64,000 nt of DNA from Streptomyces sp. DI166 (GTDB lineage: Bacteria > Actinomycetota > Actinomycetes > Streptomycetales > Streptomycetaceae): NCBI RefSeq assembly GCF_900091315.1, contig NZ_FLSP01000018.1, positions 42,544 to 106,543 on the forward strand. Direction: 5' to 3'. A program made the position numbers and the translations under genes. The notes beneath the pieces were generated by a model. That model ran no database searches and had not been told where the DNA came from. It saw nothing but the letters and a program-made list of their open reading frames with translations. Below, piece by piece: positions 39,864 through 49,072 of the stretch; the first letter of the stretch is position 1; every line of letters begins with the position of its first letter.

Positions 39864-39895
39864 ACGGCCCCCCGCCCGGAAGGGCGAGGGGCCGT
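39864..39895. terminator. Hairpin after the DUF5336-like gene
   Basis: ACGGCCCC/GGGGCCGT (39864-39871, 39888-39895) extended by CGCCC/GGGCG with one mismatch and a GGAA loop. It is 40 nt past the stop of the gene at 39935-40831. Confidence 0.75.
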
Positions 39896-39934
39896 GACCG
39901 TTGTGAGCGCGTCGGCCGCGCTGGCGTGATCGCG

Positions 39935-40831
39935 TCAGCCGCGCTGGATGCCGCTGGTGTCCTGGAGCACACCGCGACGCCCGTCCTGCGTCTGCGCGAT
40001 GAGCTGCGCACCGCGCTGCTCGACCGCCAGGTACCAGGTACCCGGAGCCAGCTCGGCGATCGGCGTCGGCGAACCGTCCTCCGCGAACAGCGGACGGGCC
40101 ACCGGAACCGCGAACCAGAACGGCGAGAAGTCCCCGGCGGGCTGCGGCGCCGGAGCCTGCGGCTGGGTACCGCCGAACGGCTGCTGCCCGCCCTGCGGCT
40201 GCGGCTGACCACCGAACGGCGGCTGACCGGCCTGCGGCTGCGGCGCACCCGGGTACCCGTAACCGCCCTGCGGCGGCTGGCCGCCGTAGGGCTGGGGGGC
40301 GGCGGGGCCGGGGGCCGGGAGGAGCGGGGCCTTGAGGGCCGGGACCAGCGGTGTGGCAACGGCGGCGCCGGCCATGATCAGCGTCGCGACCAGGGCGAGG
40401 ATCAGCCCCGTGCCGGCGTCGGGAGCACCGTCGTTGGAGCCGCCGAAGTTGTCGAAGCCACCGGGCACGTCGAAGATGTTGCCCAGCGCACACCATGCGG
40501 CGAAGACGGTGAACGCGGCGCCGAACTGGCCGAGGTCGAGTCCGGCGACCTTCAGGGGCTGCGGACGACCCCGGGTGATCACGACGAGCGCGCCACCGAT
40601 CAGGCCCGCCAGTACGACCCCGAGCAGGACCGGCCCGCTCTCCCACAGGTTGGGGAGGTCGAAGCTGTCCGGAACTCCGTCGACGGAGTACAGGTCGAGG
40701 AACGACGCGATGAAGAGCAACACCGCTGCTCCGATCACCACGCCGTCGCCTCTAGTGAGGGAGCGGATATTCACTTCAAGGTCCTTCAGTTCAGTCGTCT
40801 CGTCATCAGAAAGAGGCGTCGCTGTCACCAT
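39935..40831 (-). CDS. DUF5336-like membrane protein with Pro/Gln-rich tail
   Basis: Protein of 298 residues. Four hydrophobic segments lie in residues 30-165 (for example VVIGAAVLLFIASFLDLYSVDG). They are followed by a low-complexity region of YGGQPPQGGYGYPGAPQPQ-type repeats (about 175-235) and a C-terminal globular part ending TSGIQRG that resembles an SH3-like or OB strand set (GTWYLAVEQRGAQLIAQTQDGRRGVL). Function unknown. ATG at 40831. Confidence 0.75.
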   Translation of the reverse strand: MVTATPLSDDETTELKDLEVNIRSLTRGDGVVIGAAVLLFIASFLDLYSVDGVPDSFDLPNLWESGPVLLGVVLAGLIGGALVVITRGRPQPLKVAGLDLGQFGAAFTVFAAWCALGNIFDVPGGFDNFGGSNDGAPDAGTGLILALVATLIMAGAAVATPLVPALKAPLLPAPGPAAPQPYGGQPPQGGYGYPGAPQPQAGQPPFGGQPQPQGGQQPFGGTQPQAPAPQPAGDFSPFWFAVPVARPLFAEDGSPTPIAELAPGTWYLAVEQRGAQLIAQTQDGRRGVLQDTSGIQRG

Positions 40832-41040
40832 GTCGCCCTCAGGCCCGGTGTGAAGCGCGGGGGTGACCCCTCATCGTAGGGACGACACTATCGTCCGTCC
40901 CGTCACGGTGTCCCCCGGGATCATCGTTTGTGAACGTCCCGCCCGCTACCTGCGCAGGAAACTCACGGTTCCTCCGGTCAACGGTTCTGCCCCGCCCGCG
41001 CGTCCCCTACATGTCGATGACAGTTCCAGGAGAGGCGGAC

Positions 41041-41586
41041 ATGGCAGGCAGACGCGACGAAGAGGCGTTCTCCGAGTTTGTGCAGCTCCGTTCAAGAGCC
41101 CTGCTGCGCACCGCCTATCTCCTCTCCGGCGGCGACCACGCACTGGCCGAGGACCTGCTGCAGTCCGCGCTGGTCAAGGCGTACGTCGCCCTGCCCAGGC
41201 TGCGTGAGCCGCGGGCGCTGGAGGCCTACGTCCGGCGGACGCTGGCCAACACCGCCACTTCCTGGTGGCGCAGCAGACGCGTGCGCGGCGAGCGACTGAC
41301 CGGCGGTCTGCCGGAAGGCGCGCTCGACGTGCCCGACCCCGTTGCCCCGGACGGAGCCTCGGAGGTCGACGAACGGGAGCGGATCTGGGCCTGGGTGTGC
41401 TCGCTGCCGCCCCGACAACGCGCGGTGATCGTACTGCGTTACTACGAGGACCTCACCGAGCCGCAGACCGCCGAGTTGCTGAGCTGCTCGGTCGGCACGG
41501 TGAAGACCCAGGCCCACCGGGCCCTGAAGAAGTTGCGCGCGATGGTCGCCGGGGGATTGCCGAACGCTGTGGAGGAAGCGCTGTGA
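41041..41586 (+). CDS. SigE-family (SigE/SCO) ECF RNA polymerase sigma factor
   Basis: Protein of 181 residues. Region 2 FVQLRSRALLRTAYLLSGGDHALAEDLLQSALVKAYVALPRL spans about 12-55 and region 4 LPPRQRAVIVLRYYEDLTEPQTAELLSCSVGTVKTQAHRALKKLR about 122-168. It belongs to the Streptomyces SigE-like ECF group whose partners are membrane anchored. ATG at 41041 follows AGGAGAGG. A GTGA overlap couples it to the next gene, the likely regulator, which is frameshifted here. Confidence 0.92.
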   Translation: MAGRRDEEAFSEFVQLRSRALLRTAYLLSGGDHALAEDLLQSALVKAYVALPRLREPRALEAYVRRTLANTATSWWRSRRVRGERLTGGLPEGALDVPDPVAPDGASEVDERERIWAWVCSLPPRQRAVIVLRYYEDLTEPQTAELLSCSVGTVKTQAHRALKKLRAMVAGGLPNAVEEAL

Positions 41587-42811
41587 CGGAGCGGAGCGAA
41601 GAGCAGGAACAGGGCGGCCAGGTGCGGGAACTGCTCGCCACACGGGCGGACGAGGTGTCCCTGCCCGACGGTTGGGCGGACCGCGTGCTGCGCGACGGCA
41701 AACGCGCGGTGGGGCGGCGGCGGTTGGCCGCGACGACCGCAGCGGTGGCCGCGGTCGCGGCGGTCGGGGTCCTGCTGAGCGGTCTGCCGGGGACCGGCGA
41801 GCAGCCGCCGGCCTCGCGGCCGGAGTGGGCGACCGCGGACTCGGTACCGCAGGCGCTGCGGAAAATGCCCGTCGGGCCGGACACGGATGTGCCGTACGGG
41901 ACGCGCGGCGAGCAGGGAAAGGGAGCCCTGCGGGTCATGCTCGGCGGCCGGGCGATCCCCATTCCGAAGGAGTACACCGGGCTTCGGATCTGGCGCGCCG
42001 GAGACAGGGGATTCGTCTATCTCGCGGACGGGCCCGGCGATGTCGCGGTCGTGGTCCATGTCGACGCGGACGGAACCTCGACGGAACTCGAACGCACGGC
42101 GAAGGGCGAGTACACCACCCAGCTCAACGTCTCCGAGGACGGGCGGTTCGCGGCGTGGACCGTGCACCCCAACGAGGGCCGGTCGCAGGTCGTGAAGCGC
42201 GCCGATCTGACCACCGGCAAGGTCGGCTCCCGTTCCTACGACGACATCGACTCGGTCCACGGTTTCGCCGGTGACGACGTACTCATCAACTGGGACGCGC
42301 GCGTCCAGAACATCGGCAGCCTCGACCGGGACGGAACGCCCTGGCCGTCCGCGGACCGGGACGGGGGGTGGAGGACTACTCGGTGGCCTCGGACACCGTG
42401 CTCCTGTCCACGTCCGACGGCTGCATGCGCGCCTATTCCATCGCGCAGCCGGACAACCAGCGCTGGAAGGTTTGCGACATGGAGGACGTGCACTTCTCGC
42501 CGGACGGGCAGCGGTTCGTCGCCCTGCGCGAGGGCGGATACGTCGTGAGCGACACGTCGAGCGGCGAGGTGACGGGCGGGCTGTGGTCGGTCCCATCGGT
42601 CCATCCCCAGGACATGGCCTGGGAGGACGACGACACGGTGCTACTGGAACTGGCCGAGGCGAAACCCGCTCGGACCAAAGACGGAATGATTGCCCCTATC
42701 GCCCCGCAGTACGGGCCGTCCTACTTGGTCCGCTGCCACGTGGAACAGGAACGCTGCGAACTCGTGGACACGGGCGGCCCGGTCAAGGCCTTCCCCAGCT
42801 CCAGCTCGTAG
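41583..42811 (+). pseudogene. Frameshifted sigma-factor partner: membrane-anchored beta-propeller-like protein
   Basis: The reading frame opens at GTG 41583 and continues to about 42362 (SEEQEQGGQVRELLATRADEVSLPDGWAD, a transmembrane segment, then YTGLRIWRAGDRGFVYLADG and similar blades). At the G6 run 42363-42368 the frame is lost; the continuation (VEDYSVASDTVLLSTSDGCMRAYS to the stop at 42811) is in another frame with the same blade pattern (SPDGQRFVALREGGYVV). One extra G restores a single 409-residue protein. It may be a true mutation, slippage-based variation or a sequencing error. Confidence 0.85.
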
Positions 42812-42821
42812 GCACGGGCGC

Positions 42822-42849
42822 CGGGCTTCCTACTTCTCAAGGAAGCCCG
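42822..42849. terminator. Convergent terminator between the frameshifted gene and the amidase gene
   Basis: CGGGCTTCC (42822-42830) pairs with GGAAGCCCG (42841-42849) across a 10-nt loop. The right arm lies within the amidase C-terminal codons. Confidence 0.6.
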
Positions 42850-43777
42850 CGATCCCCTCGGCGATCCCCTGTGCCGCCTTCTGCCGCCAGGTCTCGCTGG
42901 TCAGCTGGGCCGCGTCCTTGCTGTCGCGCATGTTGCCGCACTCGATGAAGACCTTGGGGACCGTCGACAGGTTGAGACCGCCCAGGTCCTTACGCGTGAC
43001 GAGACCGGTGCCGCCGCCGACGTAGTTGGAGGGGGCGCTGCCGGTGACACGGACGAAGGCGCCGGCGATGCGTTCGCCGAGGTTCTTGGAGGGGGCGACG
43101 ATCGGACGGGTGTCGGCGGCGCCGGAGTTGACCGCGCCGGGGAGGATGACGTGGAAGCCGCGGTTGCCGCTGCCCGCGCCGTCGGCGTGCAGGGAGACCA
43201 CGGCGTCGGCCTCGGCCTTGTTGCCGATGCGGGCCCGCTCGTCGATGCACGGCCCGTACGAACGGTCCCCGTCGTGGGTGAGTTCGACCGTGGCGCCCTG
43301 CTTCTCCAGCAGCGTGCGCATGCGGTGGGCGACGTCCAGGGTGAAGTCGGCCTCCCGGTAACCGGAGTTCGTGGCCGTGCCGGTGGTGTCGCACTCCTTC
43401 ATGCCCGTACCGATGTCCACCTTGCGGTTGATCTCGGAGGCGTGCTGGAAGTTGCCCGGGTTGTGGCCCGGGTCGATGACGACGACCTTGCCCGCGAGGG
43501 GACCGGTGGCGGCGGGCTCCGTGGAGGGGGACGAGGTCGGTTCTTCCGTGGGCGTCTCGCTCGGCCGCTCGGAGTCGGTGGTCCGGGCGGAAGCCGTCGG
43601 TGTTCCCACCGCCGCCTTGTCCGAGCTGCCTCCCCCGTCGTCCGAGCCGCCGAACGCCGCGTACGCCCCCCATCCGAGCAGCGCGCCCGGCACGAGCGCG
43701 ACGAGCGCCACCGTCAGGGGGCGGCGACGGGGGCGGCGGGGCGGCTGCGGATCGAAGTCCGGTCCTACGTACGACAC
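42830..43777 (-). CDS. Membrane-anchored N-acetylmuramoyl-L-alanine amidase (Amidase_3)
   Basis: Protein of 315 residues. A cytoplasmic Pro/Arg-rich N-terminus, one transmembrane helix (about 22-42) and a Ser/Thr/Pro linker precede the Amidase_3 domain: KVVVIDPGHNPGN near residue 98, the glutamate region SGYREADFTLDVAHRM, DAVVSLHADG with zinc histidine, and KVFIECGNMRDSKDA near the end. It cleaves the amide between MurNAc and L-Ala in peptidoglycan. GTG at 43777. Confidence 0.9.
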   Translation of the reverse strand: MSYVGPDFDPQPPRRPRRRPLTVALVALVPGALLGWGAYAAFGGSDDGGGSSDKAAVGTPTASARTTDSERPSETPTEEPTSSPSTEPAATGPLAGKVVVIDPGHNPGNFQHASEINRKVDIGTGMKECDTTGTATNSGYREADFTLDVAHRMRTLLEKQGATVELTHDGDRSYGPCIDERARIGNKAEADAVVSLHADGAGSGNRGFHVILPGAVNSGAADTRPIVAPSKNLGERIAGAFVRVTGSAPSNYVGGGTGLVTRKDLGGLNLSTVPKVFIECGNMRDSKDAAQLTSETWRQKAAQGIAEGIAGFLEK

Positions 43778-43799
43778 GACTGCGACTCTAACCGCGCCC

Positions 43800-44459
43800 T
43801 CAGATCCCCGCCCCCGTTCGACGCAGCACCCGCAGCGAGTCCGTGACGGAGATCTCCTCGAACGCGCCCGACTCCAGCGCGCGCAGGTAGACGCGGTACG
43901 GGGCCTGGCCGGTGAACTCGTCCACCGGGTCCGGGAAGACGTCGTGGATGACGAGCAGGCCGCCTTCGGCCACATGGGGGGCCCAGCCCTCGTAGTCGGC
44001 GGTGGCGTGCTCGTCGGTGTGGCCGCCGTCGACGAAGACCAGGCCGAGCGGCGTCGACCAGAGGCGGGCGATCTGCGGGGAGCGGCCGACCAGGGCCACC
44101 ACGTGGTCCTCCAGGCCCGCCCCGTGCAGGGTGCGGCGGAAGGCGGGCAGCGTGTCCATCACGCCCAGCTCGGGGTCGACCGTCTCCGGGTCGTGGTAGT
44201 CCCAGCCCGGCTGCTGCTCCTCGCTGCCGCGGTGGTGGTCGACGGTGAGGGCGGTCACCCCGGCGGCCCGGGCCGCGTCGGCGAGCAGGATCGTGGAGCG
44301 CCCGCAGTACGTGCCGACCTCCAGCAACGGCAGCCCGAGCCGCCCCGCCTCCACGGCCGCCGCGTACAGGGCGAGGCCCTCACCCGTGGGCATGAACCCC
44401 TTCGCCGCCTCGAACGCGGCGAGGATCTCGGGCTTGGGGGCCGGGTGTGCCGAGGTCAT
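43800..44459 (-). CDS. Class I SAM methyltransferase (O-methyltransferase-like)
   Basis: Protein of 219 residues. LPLLEVGTYCGRSTILLADAARA is near residue 44 and LVFVDGGHTDEHATADYEGWAPHVAEGGLLVIHDVFPD near 142, matching the cephalosporin-hydroxylase/Mdm-type Methyltransf_24 group. Substrate unknown. The amidase start lies 22 nt past its stop, on the same strand, so the two may be cotranscribed. ATG at 44459. Confidence 0.82.
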   Translation of the reverse strand: MTSAHPAPKPEILAAFEAAKGFMPTGEGLALYAAAVEAGRLGLPLLEVGTYCGRSTILLADAARAAGVTALTVDHHRGSEEQQPGWDYHDPETVDPELGVMDTLPAFRRTLHGAGLEDHVVALVGRSPQIARLWSTPLGLVFVDGGHTDEHATADYEGWAPHVAEGGLLVIHDVFPDPVDEFTGQAPYRVYLRALESGAFEEISVTDSLRVLRRTGAGI

Positions 44460-44541
44460 GGGCGGGGCCTTCCGGTCGTACGGGCTTGTCGGCGCCCCAT
44501 GCTGCCGTACGTCCCCTTTGGCGCGGTGACGGGGCTGGGTG

Positions 44542-46008
44542 TCAGCGGGTGCGGAGTTCCGCGAGAGCACCGCTCTCCTCGGTCACCGCCGCCTCCCCTT
44601 CACTGCTGGCCCGCAGCCGCGGCGCCCGGTCCGGCTTGGGCAGGAACAGGGCCAGCAGCAGGCCGACCGCCACCGCGGCGGTCGCGATCAGGAACGAGAC
44701 GCGGAAGCCGTGCATCGTGGGGACCGCCACACCGTTCACCGTGTCCGCCGTGTTGGCCAGCACCATGCCGATGACGGCGCTGGAGACGGACGTACCGATG
44801 GACCGCATCAGCGTGTTCAGGCCGTTCGCCGCGCCCGTCTCGGAGGCCGGGACCGCGCCCACGATCAGGGCGGGGAGCGAGGAGTAGGCGAGGCCGATGC
44901 CGGCGCCCAGCAGCACCGAGATGACCAGGGACTGCCAGGCCGCGCTCATCAGACCGAGGCCCGCGCCGTAGCCGACGGCAATGATCAGCAGGCCGAGGAT
45001 GAGGGTGAACTTCGGGCCGTGCTTGGCGGAGAGGCGGGCGTAGACCGGCGCCGTCACCATCATCGTCAGGCCCAGCGGCGCGACCAGCAGGCCCGCGACG
45101 ACCATCGACTGGCCGAGGCCGTAGCCGGTGCTGGTGGGGAGCTGGAGGAGCTGGGGCAGGACCAGGGAGACGACGTAGAAGGAGACGCCGACCATGATCG
45201 AGGCGAGGTTGGTGAACAGGACCGCCGGGCGGGCGGTGGTGCGCAGGTCGACCAGCGGGGCCTTGGCGCGCAGCTCGTAGGCGCCCCACAGGAGCAGTAC
45301 GGCGGCGGAGGCCGCGAACAGGCCGAGCGTGGTGGCGGAGGACCAGCCCCAGTCGCTGCCCTTGGTGATGGGCAGCAGGAAGAGGACCAGGCCGGTGGAC
45401 AGGCCCAGCGCTCCCGGCAGGTCGAAGGAGCCCTGGGCGCGCATCGGGGTCTCCGGTACGACGAGCAGGGTGAGGGCGATGGCGAGGGCGCCGAGGCCGG
45501 CGGCGCCGTAGAAGAGGGCGTGCCAGTCGGTGTGCTGGGCGATCAGGGCCGCGCCGGGCAGCGCGAGTCCGCCGCCGACGCCGATGGAGGAGCTCATCAG
45601 CGCCATAGCCGAGCCGAGCCGCTCGCGGGGCAGCATGTCGCGCATCAGGCCGATGCCGAGCGGGATGGCGCCCATCGCGAACCCCTGGAGGGTACGGCCG
45701 ACGATCATCGGCACCAGGGCGCTGGTCACGGCGCTGACCAGGGCCCCGGCCACCATCACGGCGAGGCTGAGGACCAGCATCCGGCGCTTGCCGTACAGAT
45801 CGCCGAGGCGTCCCATGATCGGCGTGGCCACGGCGCCGGAGAGGAGGGTGGAGGTGAGGACCCAGGTGGCGTCGGCCGGTGAGGTGTCCAGCAGCTGCGG
45901 CAGGTCCTTGATGACCGGCACCAGCAGGGTCTGCATCACCGCGACCACGATGCCCGCGAAGGCGAGCACGGGGACGACGGCGGGCCGGTCGTTGGTCGTA
46001 CGTGTCAT
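44542..46008 (-). CDS. DHA2-family MFS exporter
   Basis: Protein of 488 residues with 14 predicted helices. Key motifs: GRLGDLYGKRRMLVLSL (motif A) near residue 76, RTLQGFAMGAIPLGIGLMRD (antiporter motif) near 112, and TLMRSIGTSVSSAVIG near 405. It exports hydrophobic compounds by proton antiport. ATG at 46008; a TTG at 46038 could extend the N-terminus. It is divergent from another DHA2 exporter across 180 bp that holds the AT-rich dyad-like TTACTAACTAA (46057-46067), a possible regulator site. Confidence 0.88.
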   Translation of the reverse strand: MTRTTNDRPAVVPVLAFAGIVVAVMQTLLVPVIKDLPQLLDTSPADATWVLTSTLLSGAVATPIMGRLGDLYGKRRMLVLSLAVMVAGALVSAVTSALVPMIVGRTLQGFAMGAIPLGIGLMRDMLPRERLGSAMALMSSSIGVGGGLALPGAALIAQHTDWHALFYGAAGLGALAIALTLLVVPETPMRAQGSFDLPGALGLSTGLVLFLLPITKGSDWGWSSATTLGLFAASAAVLLLWGAYELRAKAPLVDLRTTARPAVLFTNLASIMVGVSFYVVSLVLPQLLQLPTSTGYGLGQSMVVAGLLVAPLGLTMMVTAPVYARLSAKHGPKFTLILGLLIIAVGYGAGLGLMSAAWQSLVISVLLGAGIGLAYSSLPALIVGAVPASETGAANGLNTLMRSIGTSVSSAVIGMVLANTADTVNGVAVPTMHGFRVSFLIATAAVAVGLLLALFLPKPDRAPRLRASSEGEAAVTEESGALAELRTR

Positions 46009-46190
46009 GTGTAGCTTGAAGTCGGTGCGCCGGGGCAACTATTCCGATGCTTCGGCTTACTAACTAAATCTTGACCTTCTCATGGGGTCGTGCCGACGGG
46101 GGTGCTGACCGGCCGCCCACGACCTACGTCCAAGGACCGAGCAAGCTCACGGCCAAAACCTGATGCCAGGACCGTTCCGGTGTTGAGAGC

Positions 46191-47618
46191 ATGACGCCCA
46201 TGCTCGATGCCGCCGAAGTCAGCCGTGTGCCCCGTCGTACCGCGCCGCCGATGTGGCTGGTGGTGGCGCTCGCGTGTGCCGGGCAGTTCCTGGTCGTGCT
46301 GGACGTGTCCGTGGTGAACACCGCGCTGCCGTCCATGCGTACCGGGCTCGGGCTGAGCGAGCACGGGCTGCAGTGGGTGGTGAACACCTACACCATCGCC
46401 TTCGCCGGGTTCATGCTGCTCGGCGGCCGGGCCGGTGACCTCTACGGGCGCAAGCGGATGTTCCTGGTCGGGCTCGGCCTGTTCACGCTGGCCTCCCTCG
46501 GCGGCGGGCTCGCCCAGGACGACTGGCAGCTGCTGCTCGCGCGCGCCGTGCAGGGACTCGGCGCGGCCGTACTGGCGCCGTCGACCCTGACCATCCTGAC
46601 CTCCGCCGTCCCGGAGGGCCCGGCGCGGGCGCGGGCGATAGCCACCTGGACCGCGGTCGGCGCGGGCGGCGGCGCCGCGGGCGGACTCGTCGGCGGACTG
46701 CTCGTCGAGGCGCTGTCCTGGCGCTGGGTGCTGCTGATCAACGTGCCGGTCGGCGCGGTCGTGCTGTTCGGCGCCGCCCGCTGGCTGGCCGAGAGCCGCG
46801 CGGGCGACGGACGCCGGCTCGACCTGCCCGGCGCGGTCCTGGTGACCGCGGGCCTCGCCACCCTCGCCTACGGCATCTCGCAGACCGAGGCCGAGGGCTG
46901 GACGGCCACCGCCACCCTGGTCCCGCTGGCCGCCGGGCTCGCCATGATCGCCCTCTTCCTCGCCGTGGAGGCCCGTACGGCGGCCCCGCTGATGCCGCTC
47001 GGGCTGCTCGCCCGCCGCTCGGTGTCCTCGGCGAACGTGTCGATGTTCCTGTGCGGCTCGGCGATGTTCTGCATGTGGTTCTTCATGACGCTGTACGCCC
47101 AGAACGTCCTCGGCTACAGCCCCCTGGAGGCCGGACTCGCCCTGGTCCCCAGCTCCCTCGCCGTGGTCGTCGGCTCCAAGCTCGCCCCCCGCTTCATGCC
47201 GGGCCTCGGCGCCCGCGCCCTGGCGGCGATCGGCACCCTCGTGGCCGCCATCGGCTTCGCCTGGCAGTCGACGATGACCGTGGACGGTTCCTACCTCACC
47301 GCGATCATGATCCCCGGCATCCTGATGATGTTCGGCGCCGGTCTCACGGCCACCCCGCTCGCCGCGCTGGCCACCTCCGGGGCACCGCCGCAGGAGGCGG
47401 GACTGGTGTCGGGGCTGGTGAACACCTCGCGGACGATGGGGGGTTCGCTGGGACTCGCGGTGATGTCCACCATCGCCGCCACCCGCACCGGGTCCGGGGA
47501 CTCCGCGGAGGCGCTCACCGAGGGGTACGCGCTGGTGTTCCGCACGGGCACCGGAGTACTCGTGGCCGGGACGCTGCTGATGCTGCTGTGGCTGCCGCGG
47601 AGAATGTCCGCGGAGTGA
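46191..47618 (+). CDS. DHA2-family MFS exporter (EmrB/QacA type)
   Basis: Protein of 475 residues and 14 helices. It has the LDVSVVNTALPSM signature, GGRAGDLYGRKRMFLVG motif A, RAVQGLGAAVLAPSTL and SWRWVLLINVPVG, the classical EmrB/QacA set. It is divergent from the exporter at 44.5-46 kb but differs enough in sequence to be a distinct specificity. ATG at 46191 with GAGAG upstream. Confidence 0.9.
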   Translation: MTPMLDAAEVSRVPRRTAPPMWLVVALACAGQFLVVLDVSVVNTALPSMRTGLGLSEHGLQWVVNTYTIAFAGFMLLGGRAGDLYGRKRMFLVGLGLFTLASLGGGLAQDDWQLLLARAVQGLGAAVLAPSTLTILTSAVPEGPARARAIATWTAVGAGGGAAGGLVGGLLVEALSWRWVLLINVPVGAVVLFGAARWLAESRAGDGRRLDLPGAVLVTAGLATLAYGISQTEAEGWTATATLVPLAAGLAMIALFLAVEARTAAPLMPLGLLARRSVSSANVSMFLCGSAMFCMWFFMTLYAQNVLGYSPLEAGLALVPSSLAVVVGSKLAPRFMPGLGARALAAIGTLVAAIGFAWQSTMTVDGSYLTAIMIPGILMMFGAGLTATPLAALATSGAPPQEAGLVSGLVNTSRTMGGSLGLAVMSTIAATRTGSGDSAEALTEGYALVFRTGTGVLVAGTLLMLLWLPRRMSAE

Positions 47619-47669
47619 GGCAACGGTCCGGGTGGCTCATGGACTCCTTTACTCATCTAGGAGGTGCCC

Positions 47670-48209
47670 ATGGGGGAACGGACAAAGGCGCGGGACGAGG
47701 AGTTCCAGCACTTCGTCGCCGGCCGCTGGCCGCGGCTGATGCGCACGGCATTTCTCCTCACGGGGGAGCAGCACGCCGCGGAGGACCTGGTCCAGTCGAC
47801 GCTGGAACAGGTCTACGTGGCCTGGCGCAGAGTCGGCGCGGCCGACGAACCGGACGCGTACGTACGGCGGGTGATGATCAACGCCCATGCGCGCAAGCAC
47901 CGCAGACGGCTCGTGGAGTTCCTGGCGCCCAGGGACGACTCCGGCCTGGTCCGTGAGGTGCCGGACACCGGTGACCGCATCGCCCAGGCAGACGACCGGG
48001 GCGTGCTGCTGAAGGCGCTGGCCCAACTCCCGCCCCGCCAGCGCGAGGCGGTGGTCCTGCGCTACTGGGAGGACCTCACCGAATCCCAGACGGCGGAGGC
48101 GATGGGCTGCTCGGTCGGCGCGGTGAAGAGCAACGCGGCCAAGGGGATCGCGAAACTGCGCGCCATACCGGGGCTGGCGGAGACGGTGACGTACGGGGGG
48201 CGGAAGTGA
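47670..48209 (+). CDS. SigE-family ECF RNA polymerase sigma factor
   Basis: Protein of 179 residues. Region 2 FVAGRWPRLMRTAFLLTGEQHAAEDLVQSTLEQVYVAW covers about 14-52; region 4 LPPRQREAVVLRYWEDLTESQTAEAMGCSVGAVKSNAAKGIAKLR covers about 119-163. ATG at 47670 is fixed by AGGAGG six bases upstream. It is coupled to the next gene by a GTGATG overlap at its stop. It is the second such sigma/membrane-partner pair in the window. Confidence 0.92.
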   Translation: MGERTKARDEEFQHFVAGRWPRLMRTAFLLTGEQHAAEDLVQSTLEQVYVAWRRVGAADEPDAYVRRVMINAHARKHRRRLVEFLAPRDDSGLVREVPDTGDRIAQADDRGVLLKALAQLPPRQREAVVLRYWEDLTESQTAEAMGCSVGAVKSNAAKGIAKLRAIPGLAETVTYGGRK

Positions 48210-49012
48210 TGCACGCGGACCGGGAGTCGAACGGCGACATGACACACAGGGACATCGCCCTCCTGCTGGCCGAGGCGGCGGACGGGGTCGAGATCGGTAT
48301 AGCCCCGACCCAGACGGTGATCCGCCGGGGCCGCAGGCGCCGGGCACGCAGGTGGGCGGTGGCGGCGGTCACGGCACTGGTGATCGGTGCCTCGACCGGG
48401 GCGCTGGCGGTCACCGGGGCGGTGGGCGGCCGGGACGACGGGCAGGTGGCCTCCGGGCAGGTCGACCTGACGTCCCCGCACCGGACCAGGCTGGCGAGCG
48501 GCACGGACCGGGGCCGGGAATGGTGGGTCTCCGTCGATGTGTGGTCGGCCCCGCGCGACGAGGCCGAGGCACGGACCGTGTGGGAGGCGATGTCGAAACA
48601 GGACGGCACCCCGCAGGACGCCGAACAGCCCTCCGACCTGATCGGCACGATCACCTACTACGTCAAGCGGACGTACGGCGTGGAGACGACGATCGTGCTG
48701 GAGAACCGCATCCCACTGCGGGCCGTGGCGTACACACCGGACATCCCCACCGCCGCGATCCCCCTGGTCCCCGACAGTGGCGGCCCCGAGCGCCTGGTCG
48801 TCGGCCAAGTGCTCAGCAGCGCCCAGGACATCAAGTGCCGTTGGAAGGACGGCACCGCCACGGAGGTGCGCCGCACCGACAAGGAGGAGTCGATCAGCGC
48901 CGACGAAGGCGTGCTCCGTGGTGTCCAGGGCTCACCGGTGGACATGTTCGTCTGTCTGGCTCCCGAGGGGACGTCCTTCGCGATGACGGAGGGCGACTTC
49001 CCCGCGTCGTAA
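48206..49012 (+). CDS. Membrane-anchored partner of the ECF sigma factor
   Basis: Protein of 268 residues. The N-terminal cytoplasmic part (MTHRDIALLLAEAADGVEIGIAPTQTVIRRGRRRRARR) precedes one transmembrane helix (about 48-75) and an extracellular domain with two cysteines (IKCRWKD and MFVCLAPEG). The architecture is that of an anti-sigma or sigma-linked sensor, but the zinc-binding HxxxCxxC motif is missing, so it may regulate by another route. The GTG at 48206 and ATG at 48209 are both possible starts. Confidence 0.75.
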   Translation: MMHADRESNGDMTHRDIALLLAEAADGVEIGIAPTQTVIRRGRRRRARRWAVAAVTALVIGASTGALAVTGAVGGRDDGQVASGQVDLTSPHRTRLASGTDRGREWWVSVDVWSAPRDEAEARTVWEAMSKQDGTPQDAEQPSDLIGTITYYVKRTYGVETTIVLENRIPLRAVAYTPDIPTAAIPLVPDSGGPERLVVGQVLSSAQDIKCRWKDGTATEVRRTDKEESISADEGVLRGVQGSPVDMFVCLAPEGTSFAMTEGDFPAS

Positions 49013-49072
49013 ACGGACGCCGGCCAGCAGGGCCTGCCGTTCGGGATCAGCCCGGCCATGGCCGACCCACCC

